Assembly (NCBI RefSeq): GCF_954871325.1
Contig: NC_088778.1
Span: 6,233,743-6,297,742, forward strand
DNA: 64,000 nucleotides
Origin: Gordionus sp. m RMFG-2023
Lineage: Eukaryota; Nematomorpha; Gordioida; Chordodea; Parachordodidae
Direction of reading: 5' to 3'
This document shows positions 21,670 through 34,412 of this stretch, piece after piece (within the stretch, counting starts at the first letter, position 1; each line of letters begins with the position of its first letter). The notes below the pieces were generated by a model. The model saw nothing but the letters and a program-made list of their open reading frames with translations. It searched no databases and was not told where the DNA came from. The position numbers and the translations under genes are program-made.

Positions 21670-24600
21670 TATTATGGGAAAAAAAATTTAAAAAATGATT
21701 AGATGAGAAATTACTATTCATTTTCATATCATAATTTTGTGGTTTAATTGAAAAAAAAAATTGATTTATCGAAGTTATTGCTTGAATATTTAAATAAGTC
21801 CAAAATCATTTTTTTTTAAAAAATGCAAATTGTTTTAAAACTTTCAGAAATTTTGAAATGTTAATGAAATCATATGTTTAAAAATTGGAAAATGTGTAGA
21901 ATTTTATTTTGAACATTATTATTATATCTTTTTATAAAATAATATTTCAAAAGTTAGCGAATCGTATTTTTTAATATTTTCGACTGAGCCTTATAGAATG
22001 TGAAATAAATTTTTGAGTTTGAGATTTCTTACTTATAAACTCTTCTCTTTTTTAAAAATGGCCGCTAAGGCCAGGTTTTGATCTTAAAAAAAATTGGCCA
22101 GCACCGTTGGTTCAACTTGGGCCTCTAATGTAGATATCTATAACACCCCTTTGCGCATAAATTTTACTGTCACAAAACCTCTATTCCAGCATTTGAAGCA
22201 TTTTGAAACTTTTTCTCATAAAAATTATTTGAGATCATTTTATTTGCATTGCATTCCATAAAGATTTTAAGATATTTTTAATTTATTTGGCAGTCACAGT
22301 ACCCTTTACAATCTCAGGACTCTTCTTTTTTTTCATTAGTTAACATTTTTAGAATTATATTTGGTATTAAAAAAAATTTCAATTTTGAGGGGGCTTCTCA
22401 AATTTTTCAGGAGCTACCGCTATTTGGTTATAAAAATAATCAAATTTTAAAAATTTTGCCAACTAAAAATATTCCATAAAAAATTAACATTTTGTTTTGC
22501 TAAATTTTTTTTTTTAAAAAAATTTTTTGTTGGAAGATATCTTTTCAGAATATAGTTTCCGTGATTTAAAACTCTGGGTAAAAAAAATATAACTTGTTAC
22601 AGATATTTTTAAACACCAATTTATCACCCAACTACAGGTAAAAGTTCGATAGGTTCAACAACTAAAAACGGATAAAACCAATTAACGGTTCAGACTCGGT
22701 TTGGATCCATGTATAGAAGCCACTAGCGAGCTCTGATCTGTTGGTTTACTCGTTGGTATAGTCAATTCAGACTTGTTAACAATACTTTAATAAGTATCGA
22801 GAACTGATACCGTCATAAATTCTAAACGGGCCGGCCGATACCGTCATTGATATATATTTTTCCAAATGTATTAGTAAATATGATATATGAAATCATCGAT
22901 ACATTTTTAGAAATAATTATTAACAATTAACAAATACATCTATATTAAATAATAGCAATACATATTATATAAAATATTTACAAGCTACTATTAATAGCAA
23001 ACAAATATTCTTATTTGATATTAAAATAAAATTTTTTTAAAGTTTTTATCAAGGAGATATCCCCTCCTATCGTTAAATTTTTTTTTTCTGCATTGTATAA
23101 ACTTATAACTTGTGCGTTGGAAAGAATGGTAGGGGTGTTGTATATGTAATAAATAACTGCTTAATATTTCGGAAATTATCAAAATTGATAAAATCGTTAT
23201 TCTTTGTCTTTGTGCTAAAAAAATTTTATCAAGGATTTGTTTTATAAATAAATTAATTTTATCATAATAAAAAGTGAAAAATAACTTAATCAAATAAACA
23301 ATTTTTTAATATTTTTTTATTTGTAAATTTTTTAATTAATAAATAGAGAATGAACTATTAATTAAGATTAAAATAATTCCTGATACATAAAATGTATCTG
23401 GTTAAAATGACGTTACATTAATTCAAAAGTATTGCCGATACCATCATATAAAATGTATCGAATGCTTTATTGTTGAAACAATCTGAAGAAAATCAAATAG
23501 CTATTTCTTACTACCTTTCGCTGAATATTCTTAGTGATCCATTTACTATAATGGTTACTATTTCATTCACAAAAATGCAGATTTTTTTTTAGGAAATATA
23601 TTATCGCGAAAAAAATTTCTGGGCATTAGCAAACCAAAAAATTCATGTCAATACCTCTTATTGATAAATAATTTGTAACTTGATACAATAAATTAAAGAA
23701 TGGTCAGAAAAGGGTTTACAAATTTTATTTATTTATTTAATATTTTAGAAAATTTACATAATACTTAGGATAATAAAAAAAAATGGAACCATAAAGATTA
23801 AAATTAGGCAAAAAAAAGGAAATTAATTTCAGCTTTTTTGTATCGAATTAAATGGTTAATGAAATCAAATATAATATCTTTTATATCGAAATAATCGCTT
23901 TTTTGTTATTTCTTATTTTAGGACTTTTTTGAATTATCTTAAAGCAAATTCGTTAAAAGTAACGTCTCCCTTATAACGGTACTTTTTGATAGTGCTTTTG
24001 GAAAGTAACGAATAATGTCTTTTTTTAGTAAATATTATTAATTTTTTTTGAATATGGAAGGACTCTTCTTTCTTTCTTGAGTGTAAGATTATTATAGAGA
24101 GTCAAAATTTAGTAAATTACTATTAGCGCAATTGATTCATTTTCGTAATTGGTTTTTCTTTAAATAATATGACCTCTCAGATTTGACAGATTATCAATAA
24201 AAAAAAATCATTAGCTATTATCTGAAATTAAATTAGAGAAATATTTAACACTTAACACTACTGTTTGCTGTGCTAAGGACAGGTTCACTGGTGCAGATTA
24301 TGTTAATATATAATTAAATTTTAAAAAAAGTATAAGGTTGATAAAAATAAATTTAGAAATATAAATTTTATTTGTCGAATTTTTAATTTTTTCAGACATT
24401 AAAGTATGTAACTATGGTTAATTTAACGTTCACAGCATCACTACTATTCTTAAGTGTTTCAATATAAAAAGGGGCATTATATTATTTTTTTAAATGTCAC
24501 AATATGCCTCTGAAAAAAAAATGTAAATAAAAAGTTATAGATATCTAAAATATTTTTTTTAAATTATGGTAAAAAATTTACATTAGTACATATTACATTT

Positions 24601-24685
24601 TTCGCTAATATTAAACACGTTCAAATGGTTTTACATATAACATATTAATAGTATTATTAAACAGACAATAATGTATATATATACA
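21670..24685. other. gene-free AT-rich stretch with relic repeats
   Basis: No supportable gene. GATACCGTCAT-type words recur at 22808, 22848 and (altered) near 23432, suggesting old repeat copies, and 22060-22110 has a short GC-rich block. Open frames here, for example 23021-23293, have the composition of AT-rich noise. Confidence 0.4.
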
Positions 24686-24689
24686 ACTA

Positions 24690-24895
24690 GATTGGTGATT
24701 CATTTATTAATTGCAGTTAAAAGTGTCCATATATAGGAGTCAGCTGTAGAGCCGCCATTTTTTGGTTTGTACAATTGATTAAATGACATTCATTTTATGC
24801 TAAATAAAGAAAATTAGTGTTCATGCAAACCATAAAATGGCGCTACAGCTGATTCCTATGTATAGACATTAATAAATATATCGCCAATCTAGTAG
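24690..24895. mobile_element. palindromic MITE, copy 1 (family of 27690-28020)
   Basis: The left end ACTAGATTGGTGATTCATTT is mirrored by a right end containing CGCCAATCTAGT. Inside, AGTCAGCTGTAG...CCGCCATTTT pairs with AAAATGGCG...CTACAGCTGATT. Target duplications are not obvious. The interior word CAGCTG(G/T)AG..CGCCAT is shared with the MITE at 27690-28020, on the other side of the GPCR gene. Confidence 0.65.
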
Positions 24896-25034
24896 TATAT
24901 ATTCTTCATTGTATACATCATAAGGAATTAATCACGATACTTTAATTACAATATTATACCTATTTACCAAACCCTGTCATCCTTTAATTTTTAATGATAT
25001 GCCTACCTATGGTCAAAATTCATTCAATTCTATT

Positions 25035-27180
25035 CTATTTAATAATCCCATTTCTATGTAAAAACTTGCGGCAAAGCTCATGGGCTTTACCGCGGAACGC
25101 CATTCCTGTTAAACACACCCAAGTGACGATTCGGTTAATATGAGACTTCATAAAAATTACGAGGGCAGAATTGAGGAGTGTTCCCCTGATTTTAGGGTCC
25201 AAAGAGAACGTTATATAAACGTTTAAGGCATGGTTGGAAAAGCGGGAGGCAAACGCGCATTCTTGAAAGTTCCGAAATCTCGCGGGTATCTCCTTCCGTG
25301 GTTTCCAGCCGATCTCGAATAGGAATACGTATACCAGGTAAGGTATTATAGAAAATATAAAGCTAAGGGTTAAGGCAATCATCAGAATGGTAATTTGGCG
25401 TTGTCTGGCTGAAAGTCTGACATATGTGTTGGTTCGGTTTCGCAGCATAAAGCTGAAAGGATCTTGTCGTAATTTCTATCAAATTTTTTGATTATATTAA
25501 ATGTTACAAAACTTTTCCAGGTGCCTTTAAATAATAATCAATATGTGTTTTGTCCTAGAGATTCTTGATTGATTATAGTCAATTCCTTCCTTCCTTCCTT
25601 CCTTCCTTCCTTCCTTCCTTCCTTCCTTCCTTCCTTCCTTCCTTCCTTCCTTCCTTCCTTCCTTCCTTCCTTCCTTCCTTCCTTCCTTCCTTTCTACACC
25701 AAAGTTTTTAAAAAATTAAAAAGAACATAGTGTTTATATATTGAGAACTAAGTTTTACTATAGTTGGATCTGTGCAGTACTCAACTCCTTTGCAATCGGA
25801 ATAGTCACTTTTTGGACTTTGAAAGGTGGTTTTCTGGGAATCGATAGATGCTATCTTATTGTTTATCAATTCATTTTTAACAAAAAATTTGTAATGGGAT
25901 AAAATAGCATTCTTTGATAAAAACACGTTATTTTTTGAAGGAAGATAAAAGCTGTTATTACTTGTCAATGATTTTCCTTCGTCAAAATGCGTTCTTGAGT
26001 ATTCAGCCTTTGGTTCGTCTTCTTTCGTTAATTTAGTAACTATTTTTCCTACATGCGATTTTGTGGCTGAAAGAGAAACAATGGAATCTTGTTCAAGTAA
26101 GTTATCAGGCTTTAAATTATTTATAAACGGAACTTCTTTGTTGCAATTTTTAATATTATCGATACCATTTGTAGCCTCCTTAATTTCTTTAATATCAGAT
26201 ACTTTTTGCTGCCTATGCCTATTCAATATCTTTTGATGGGTAACTATCTTCGAAGCCAATAATGAACTAAAGACACATATGGACTTGACATTAAGCAAAA
26301 AGGTCAACCCTACAGGGATCAAATACATGATTATAGCCAAAAGTTTTTGAAACACCTTATCTACACGGTAAAAATCAACGTTATAAACGGCGTGGTATGT
26401 AAACGTCGTTGCCTGTTTGTACAATATGAAATTGGTATAAGGACCTTGATAGTCGCTCTTAGATTGATTAATCAATGAAGGCGCAATTTGAGAGATCACT
26501 TGAGTATAATTGATTTTTTGTTCTTGGGGCACAACTTTCAAGACAAGACCTAAGGGGAAGGCCATGACGAAACTAAATACGAAGAAACTGATTGCTAGAT
26601 ATTTGAACTTTTTGGATTGGGAACCGAAGTTTTTGAAATAGTAAACAGGGAAATTTAGCGCTATAAATCTGTCCAACGACATTAACAGATGCAGACCATT
26701 GCTAAAATGAACGAATGTGTCTCTCAAGGGCCAAGAGATGTTGTTCATGTAAAAATTAAGGCTCAGGGATTTTACTACGAACTTGGAGTAAATATTTGAA
26801 TCGAAGAATAATATGGGCCAGGGGATTAGAATGAAGCAAATAAATAAATCCGTCGCCGATAATAATTTAACGTAAATATAGGCGCTAGTACGTTTTTGTA
26901 GGAAGCTTCCCGAACAATAAAAGTAAGCCATGTTGCCTAATATTCCAAATGAAACTATAAGCGGAACCCAGACCGAATAGCATTTAGAAGGCTTGCAGTA
27001 GCCTTCCAAGTTATTATCGTCATCATTATTATTGCCATCACAACCCCCAAGATCTTTGGCAAAAGATTGAGGTGAGTTGATCGAAGGAATAAATTCTACC
27101 TTTGAAGGATAAATCAGGAATTCCGAAAGGTTTTCTACGAACCTAATAGATGCCATTATATCGCCTGTTGGTTTTGACAT
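25035..27180 (-). CDS. class A (rhodopsin-family) peptide-type GPCR, two exons
   Basis: Exon 1 (27180 to about 25720) encodes an extracellular N-terminus with an Asp/Asn run, TM1 with FGILGNM, TM2 with LSATDL, TM3 ending SLDRF (DRF, not DRY), TM4, TM5 with the conserved Pro (MYLIPVG), and a very long third intracellular loop of about 180 residues. Exon 2 (from about 25455, after a TTTCAG acceptor, to 25035) has TM6 with IIPY, TM7 with NHALNVY and a basic helix 8. It lies near FMRFamide/neuropeptide receptor types but is not assigned. The usual TM3-ECL2 disulphide cysteines appear absent. The intron holds a CCTT microsatellite; the exact donor is unresolved because two candidates fit the phase. 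Confidence 0.85.
25586..25692. repeat. (CCTT)n microsatellite in the GPCR intron
   Basis: About 26 uninterrupted CCTT units, on the plus strand; in the direction of the gene this is a purine-rich (GGAA)n run. It sits between the exon encoding TM1-TM5 plus the loop and the exon encoding TM6-TM7. Confidence 0.97.
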
Positions 27181-27689
27181 TGCCTTGCTTATAGATCTTA
27201 AATAAAAAAATATATATTTGTCTATTTAATCCATTTTTGAAGTTTATCGAAGAATTAATAAATCCTTTTTTTTAAAAAAAAAATATTGTAAAAAATAATA
27301 TAATATATTTTCATTATTCATTATTTTACCCGTGTTGTAATTTAAATTGAATTGGAAAGATAAGATGTAAAATTAATTAAGGAATAGAAAGGTAATTTCC
27401 AAAAAATGATAAATTTTTTTTTAAAAAAAAAAATAAAAAAATTTAACAAAATTAAATTTATAAAAGTTGGGAAAAAAATTGCGTAGGTTAAATTCAATTT
27501 GAGTTATTTTAAATGATTATTTAATTATATATATTTTTTTATTTATTTCTTTTTAAAAGAGAAATTTTTAATTCATAGATTAATAATGATATAAATAAAA
27601 ATTTAGCGAAGATCAAAGCCTGAAGTATTCAAGCTTTTTAGATTTTATTTTGATGAAATAAAATAATAAAATTAAGACACTTTTAGTAA

Positions 27690-28020
27690 TATTATCAATG
27701 ACATATATAATACCTAGACAGACGATTCATTCATTAAAAGTGTATATCAATGCAAATCAGCTGGAGTCGCCATCTTGGTTACACTGATCATTATTAAAAT
27801 TTTAAACGAGAGCCTAATTTATTCCTATATCTGATGCAAACTTTATTAAAGAATTACCGGATCATCGAGAGTTATCAATTTAATAGTAGTTTTTAACATG
27901 TGAATAATTACTATATGTGTTACCAAAATGCCGGGTCCAGCTGATTTGCTTTTAATGACGCTTAAAGATGCATTTTAATGAATGAATCGTCAGTCTAGGT
28001 ATTATATTTGTCATTGAATA
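27690..28020. mobile_element. long-TIR palindromic MITE, copy 2
   Basis: ATCAATGACATATATAATAC at the left is mirrored by GTATTATATTTGTCATTGAA at the right. The match continues inward through CCTAGACAGACGATTCATTC and its complement to GCAAATCAGCTGGA and TCCAGCTGATTTGC, giving arms of about 90 bp. The centre is unique and AT-rich. It is located about 510 bp upstream of the GPCR start codon. Confidence 0.75.
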
Positions 28021-28104
28021 TTATAGCTGAATTGTATTATTAAATAAAAATATTAATATTATTAATTAAAATAGTAAATTTGTGTTTGTTTGTAAATTAA
28101 TAGA

Positions 28105-28361
28105 GTAGTCAGGTCAGAGATCGTGCGAGAGTTAGGATTTTTTTTTGAAAACTCATTTTTGTTTAGCCTAGGAGGCTATTTATATTTTGATGTATGTATG
28201 ACACCCTTTGTGCATAAAATAAATATTACTTGTTATTTATAGACGGAAAATAAAAACAAAGGATCGATCCGGGTTCCATAAATCGAAATCTCTTCTTGTA
28301 GCTTACTCTAAGAAGCTAGGCTTAACAGACGACTGTTTAGAATTCGCTTCTAGACTCTAAG
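28105..28361 (+). CDS. possible terminal exons of an unrecognised gene
   Basis: A frame from about 28105 (VVRSEIVRE) can splice at a GTTAGG donor (28131-28132 region) to an exon after TTTATAG near 28241. That exon encodes RKIKTKDRSGFHKSKSLL and on to a stop at 28361 (ending DDCLEFASRL). Phases agree and the composition is protein-like, but no upstream exons or family were recognised, and part of this region has short inverted words. It may be a gene end or a chance frame. Confidence 0.22.
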
Positions 28362-28399
28362 CTTCTCACGGACGAATTTTCTAAAGCTTAGACCTTGAT

Positions 28400-29965
28400 T
28401 TAAATTACAAATTTTGCGTTTTTTTAAAAAAATAATAACGCCCCACCCCAGGGATTTATCATACAAGAACGGAGTTGGTAAAAATTAAATTTAAGGTCAA
28501 AGTTATAGGCTCAAGTATTTTCAATCCCCTTATCGGAATAGCCGGAATAGTATCTTAGCGAGGTCTCAAAAAGCCGTTAATTGAAATGTTTTCTGAACAC
28601 CTAAATACGATAAACATGAATTCATTAAAATATCGATCTTTCTCTCTCTAGAATTATTTTTATTCCCTATTTCAACAAAAAAAAAGTGCAGATGTAAATT
28701 ATTAATGATAACTTATCAATAAAACTACTTTATTTTAATTACGAAAATAAAAGCTAATACTTTTTTCTCATAATTTTTTTTTGAGTTGATTATATGTAAG
28801 AAAAACCCCATTATATTTTAACGGAGAAAGAGAGATATATGGATGAAACTGTAATATTAATCTCATAAATACTATATTAAAAAGGAGGGAAAAACTTAGA
28901 TGAAGGAATCATAAAATAATTTCCTTATCAATCATCCATCTTTCACATTCTTAAAACACAAAATAATAATTTTTATACAAATATAAAGGTACACAATGTC
29001 AGTAGTATATTTAGAGTGGAAGGGAGTACAAAAAGGACACTTAAAACCTTATATTTAACGTTTGTAAATGAGATTTTATTATCTAAATATCAAAAATATT
29101 TTTTTGATTCAACCAAAATCAAAATTCTAGATATATCACTGTCTGTATAATATAATATTTTATGAAACGATTAATAAATAGACAATCAGTTTAACAATTT
29201 TTTTGATTTTAAAAATTTTATCTCCCTTATTCTATTTTTATATATAGAAAATTTCATCTAAAAAAACCCCCCATTTTTTTAAAAAAAAAAGAAGTTATGT
29301 AAAACTAGGTCTTCAATCAAAATAATAATTTTGATATGGATGTCAAAGAAGGGTTAGTTTTTTTGCAATTTTATATTCTCGAAAGTCAAATTTTTAATAA
29401 TGATTTTTTGAATTTTGCACACAAATGTTTGTAGATATTAATAATGTTCGGTTCCAGATCGTGGTTTCCAGGTCAAAATTTTCAAATTGCTGGTAAAATC
29501 TTTTTTGTAGGCCTTCGGCCCGCAAAGTCCGGCTTTCGATCTGGTTTGTAAAATGGTTTAGTTACACCCCCCCCCCTCCTCCCTTTCTCATTAATTATTG
29601 TAATTACCTTATATGAATATTAACATAACGTTTTGTAATATTTTTCAAAAATGGTAATAAAGATTGCATGCACGCATATTTTTTTTAGGCATGAAGATTG
29701 GGGATTATATCGTTATTACAACAAAAAAAAATTATGCCCATTTCTTCAATAATTTTAGATAATTTATTTTGGTAGCATAACAATCTCCACAAACAATATA
29801 ACAATTTCTAGGGGTATTTTTTTTTAAATATATTTATCAAGTTGCAAAAATCCATCAATTGGTAGTCTTTGTTCCAAGGTAATAACATTTCTAAATTTAA
29901 TTATTTATATTAAATTTTGATTGCTAATAATACTTTAAAATTATCTGTTTCATTTAAAAAGACAT
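28400..29965. other. gene-free stretch
   Basis: AT-rich DNA with homopolymer runs. A GC-richer block near 28435-28570 is open in one frame for about 39 codons but has no recognisable features. Another block at 29450-29570 contains GGCCTTCGGCCCGCAAAG and may be a repeat relic. Confidence 0.4.
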
Positions 29966-29974
29966 TAATTAGGG

Positions 29975-30155
29975 TAGTATTGTTAAACGGCTAACTCGAT
30001 ATTTTAGCTTGAAGAATATTGCGTTAGTCTTGAGATTTGGCTAATAGATGCCCAACCAAACCTTTGTGTCATCTATGGGAAAAATCTTCAATGCTTAAGT
30101 GATATTTTTCTGGATAAAATATTGAGTTTGCCGTTTAACCCCTTTAACAACACTA
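29975..30155. mobile_element. hAT MITE of the TTGTTAAACGGC family, perfect 8-bp TSD
   Basis: The left end TAGTATTGTTAAACGGC and the right end (reverse complement TAGTGTTGTTAAAGG) are flanked by identical octamers AATTAGGG at 29967-29974 and 30156-30163. The interior, with GCTAACTC..ATATTTTAGC and CAAACCTTTGTG(T/C)CATCTAT blocks, recurs at 32690-32850, 48997-49187, 55375-55535 and 58153-58372. Its tip resembles the larger hAT at 10434, a possible source of transposase. Confidence 0.85.
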
Positions 30156-30163
30156 AATTAGGG

Positions 30164-33100
30164 CAACATTTAAACAACTGAAAATGACATTTTAACACTA
30201 GAGCCCTAAAATCTGTTATCAATTTTTTTATCTGTAAAGCTTAAGATAGCTGTAACATAATTTTGTGATTCTGTATTAACAAGGATTCTTCTGATTGCGA
30301 TCGTATATTAACAACATGTAGATTTCCTAATAAAAAAAATCATGCCTAAATATGAATCCGGCAATTCATTTTCAGAAAGTTCTTTCAAAATATTTAGATA
30401 GCTTTTATAATCTCCATTTTAAATAAAATATCATTAAGAAGGTTCATGATATTATAAAATTTTATTAATGACGGGTATTAGTGATGATCATCTGATAGGG
30501 ACATGTCGTACTAACTCAAACCGTTCCATATCATACGTGGTGCTTGTGCTTGACATTTGTCTAAACTAAATAGGAATTAATTAATGATTGTTTCTTCATA
30601 AATCGTAAATATTGAGGAGTTATGCAATGCTATATTTTAAATAACGGGTTACAATGATAATGAATTTACTTTTTCTCAAAGTTAATTCTAATAAATAAAA
30701 ATAATTATCTTATATGATTATTTTATATATTTAAATGAATACAATGATAATTTAATTAAGAGAAAAGAGATTCAACCTTAAGGAAATATAGTCAAATTCA
30801 GATAAAATGTTCCTCTCCTAATTCCTAAAATCACAGAAACCCTTGGTTATTATGATGTTGCTATTATCGGATAAAACATATTAGGAAAGAAGAAAATTGA
30901 CTAAACATGCTTTTTGATAAAAAATTTTTAACAATTATTTAATAGATATAAATAATCAAACACTGTTTCTCAAAATTTATATTTATAAATTAAAAACGTT
31001 ATAAAATGATAAAAATTTTAATGCTAAAAAATTATAAAATTGCGGGAGTTTTGCGAGAGGAAGTGTATGTAAACTAAAAATTTGCTGGAGTCTCCCAATG
31101 ATGGGGAAAGGGAGACCTGGAAACTCTGTTCCAGGTGTATATGCTTACATTTTCTACTTAAACAATTATGGTCGCGTCTTAACTAGACTTAGACAGGAAT
31201 GGAAAGGAATTGCGTATTTAAAAAGGATCCACATCTGACCAAGATTTGATAGCAATATCTAGAAGTTTAAATTGGCATTTTGGCTTATTCTATTGGCTTT
31301 ATACATATTTCTTATGGTATCTATATCTGTGATCGATCAATTACAACTTAATATTTGATGGACCTGTAAAAAGTCGATATCGGTTTGTTACCCATCTAGT
31401 AATAATACTTTTAAAAAAAATCAAATGCCCGTGATACCCCAACCGTCTAAGTTTTTGAAACGAATTTCTAAATGTAATTTCATGGTAAATCGAACGTTTG
31501 CTGAATGAAGCATGAAGTAATTTGCCAACATAATAATATATTAATTAAAAAAATGAAATATAATGAATAAAACAGGGAAACATGTTTAAGATGCAAATGA
31601 TTGATAATATAAATTATCTAAATTTTTTTTGCAATATCTCCTGAACTTACTATGCCCCCCCCCTAATCCATTTAAGCAGATTCCACCTTGGGGCTTAATG
31701 ACTCTGTGATAATGGCATATTATTATTTATTGGCGGGGAGTTATTATTCCTGCGATTAATGAAATAGATGAAAAGGAAATTAATAAGTGAGGAAAATAAG
31801 TTCATGTAAGAAAAAAAATATATTATTCTAAACGTTGACACAAAAAAAATTGTTATCAAAAATAATATTTATATCTTAAAGGGAGGGGGTAATCTTAATA
31901 AGACGTGACACTATTGAACCCACGATTCGCATAAAATATATACATCCCTATTAGCTTAAGACGTTAATGGCGTTATTGCGTCATTTCCCCATAAGTTATA
32001 ATGCTCCCCCCCCCCACTTTCATTTACTAATTATTTAAGAAACACAAATAAAATCATTCAATTTATTATATAGGGTAAAGGGTAATACCTCTTCGCTTAA
32101 ATAGAGTATTGTCTAGCTATCTATTGCTATCTCACAATTAATGCCCTTTTTATAAATATTTGAAATTGAATTATTTAATTAGTTTATATTTTTAAAATAA
32201 ATTAAATCTAAAAATTATCAAAAAGATTTGAAGAAGAATAAGTATAATACCTAAAATATTTTTCTTATTAACCTTATCAAATTATTTCCTTCCTTTTTTT
32301 TCTCAGTCAAAAAAAATAAGTATAAGTAAAATTATTACAAATTTATAAAAAAGAATTATTAAATATATTATTTTTATCTTTTAATGATTAAAATTTATGA
32401 ATTTTTATTTTTTTTTATCATCCTAAAATTATGTTAATAATTAATATCGATTTTAGTAATGACACTTTAATTTTATAAAGTAAATTCATGTTTATAATAC
32501 ATTATATTTTCATTAAACTACCTTTTCCCCCCACAATGTAGATCCAGTGAGAGAGATAGGGTTTCAGCAGAGCCACACCTTTTATGAAATCGAAATCGAA
32601 GAATTTTATAAACTTTACAATTAAAATTTTTATCGAAATTTGAAAATATAAAATTGGGTTTTACCATACTAAAGGGTTCATGGAGAAAGGTTTATAATCG
32701 ATCTGACGATTAGTGGCAAATATTATGCAAGCCATATGATTTCTGTTCATAGGTGAAATAAAGGGTTGAACATCTATTAACTGAATCTCGAGGCTTAGAT
32801 AATATTTTTCTGGCTAAAATGCTCAAATCATGCTGTTTAACAACACTAGTTTCACACCCCTCATTTATTCCCTATTTTTATTTTTTATATTTACAGTAAA
32901 AATAATATGGTGGAGCTTTAAAAAGTTAGATGAAACTAATTTTTTTTTTTTAAACACCACAACTGAATTTATTATAGTTTTATAAGCAAAAAACAATTGC
33001 TCGAACATAATTGCAGTCATATAATAATTTAGTTTAAAAATTTTTTTTTTAAACATTTCGAAGATATATAAATAGGGTATAAAGTCGTTAATATAAAATT

Positions 33101-33375
33101 GAACATAACTTTATAGTTTTATTGGACAAAATATTGTAATTTTGGCATCCATTCATCATCACTTTTAAGTTATAAAATACAGGAATATAATTTTTTTTCT
33201 TCAAAAATTTTAAGTATGCCCATTTTAGGCATATCGTTCATAACTATTTATTTTATTCAAAATAAGACACAAACTATTTATTAATGTTCCTCTTTTGTTC
33301 AAAAATATCTTTCTATATGGTGTAGATGTTAGTATTTAAAGATTAATTTCTACAGTTTTAATCAGGCGGGAACTT
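30164..33375. other. gene-free AT-rich stretch
   Basis: No supportable gene. It contains a relic of the TTGTTAAACGGC MITE (about 32690-32850, right end CTGTTTAACAACACTA) and scattered C and G homopolymers (31658, 31886, 32005). Open frames such as 32865-33056 consist of Lys/Phe/Ile noise. Confidence 0.45.
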
Positions 33376-33480
33376 TATCACGTTGCGCTGCATTCACATG
33401 TCAATTCGCTGAGAACTACAGAAAATACGCTGTATTTTTTTGTCTTCCCACCTCGAATTTGCCTAATGAATGCAAGGTTA
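33360..33480 (+). other. THAP zinc-finger-like fragment
   Basis: One frame reads SRCAAFTCQFAENYRKYAVF followed by FCLP. Cys spacing C-x4-C and the downstream hydrophobic-x-x-P fit the start of a THAP DNA-binding domain; the downstream Trp and the second C-H pair are not found because a stop follows near 33483. THAP domains occur in P-element-type transposases and in domesticated proteins. This may be a transposon scrap or one exon of a gene. Confidence 0.3.
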
Positions 33481-33898
33481 CCCAATATTAGCTAAGGTGA
33501 TGATACTATATAATGGAACAAAGATCGTTTTCGTGATAACTGAAAGAATAAGAATGCCATTTACACGAATCATTATTTTATTGATTATCGATTAGAGATT
33601 GCCACACTCTTTACAATTTGTATTATACTAATTGTTTTATGTTTTATATTATTAAAGGAATTGTTTTAAGTTGTTATTAATATGGTAGTTTAAAAAAATT
33701 TGAAACAAAATCCAAAAATATTTTTAAGTTAATAGTCAGATATTTTTTTAAAAACCTTTTAAAAAAATCCATTTTTGGTGTGATTTGTTTTTAATGATAT
33801 ATTACGATGCCTTTGAACTTAAAATTTTTATTAAAAACGTGAAAATAGGATTTAAAAAAAAATATGGATAAAATTAACGTAGTTTTCGTGGTGGAATA

Positions 33899-34098
33899 AT
33901 TGACATAAATGTCCTGGACCCAAAGATTCCAAAAGCTCCCGACAAAAAGACATAGGACGAAAATAGCCCTAATTTTAGAGAAGTTTTTAAATTCTCAAGA
34001 CCTCCTTTTTACCATTTAAATTTTGTCTGAAAATTGGGGTACTTTGTGTCCGGGGTACATTTGCCCGGGTCTTGTCCAGCAGAACATTTATGTCAGTG
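33899..34098. repeat. short inverted-repeat element
   Basis: TGACATAAATGTCCTGGAC at the left is mirrored by GTCCAGCAGAACATTTATGTCA at about 34076-34098. The interior has unrelated GC-richer words, and no target duplication is evident. It ends about 310 bp from the 3' end of the KCTD-like gene. Confidence 0.5.
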
Positions 34099-34412
34099 AT
34101 TCGCTGGGCTGTCTAGCTCGGCCCTATCTTTTGGAGAGTACTTTTTAAAAATTTCAGAAATACAAATCTTATAATCAAAAATTTTAAAAAAATTCTAGGA
34201 AGCTCCCATTGAGCCCCAGTAAGCTGATAAATCTAATCATGCCCCTGTGGTATGCCCTGTTTTTTTTATGAGGAAAGAAGGAATGGGAAAGAAACAAAAA
34301 ACAATTTAGACTAAATTTTCTAGAATTTCATTTTATAATTCTAGATATCTTTTTCCAACATTAACATTAGAGGATTTTCATTTAATTTTTTTTACATTTG
34401 GGTCTATAATCA

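Noticed and set aside
25586-25692. CRISPR-like regular repeat
   Set aside because: It is a simple CCTT microsatellite with no spacers.
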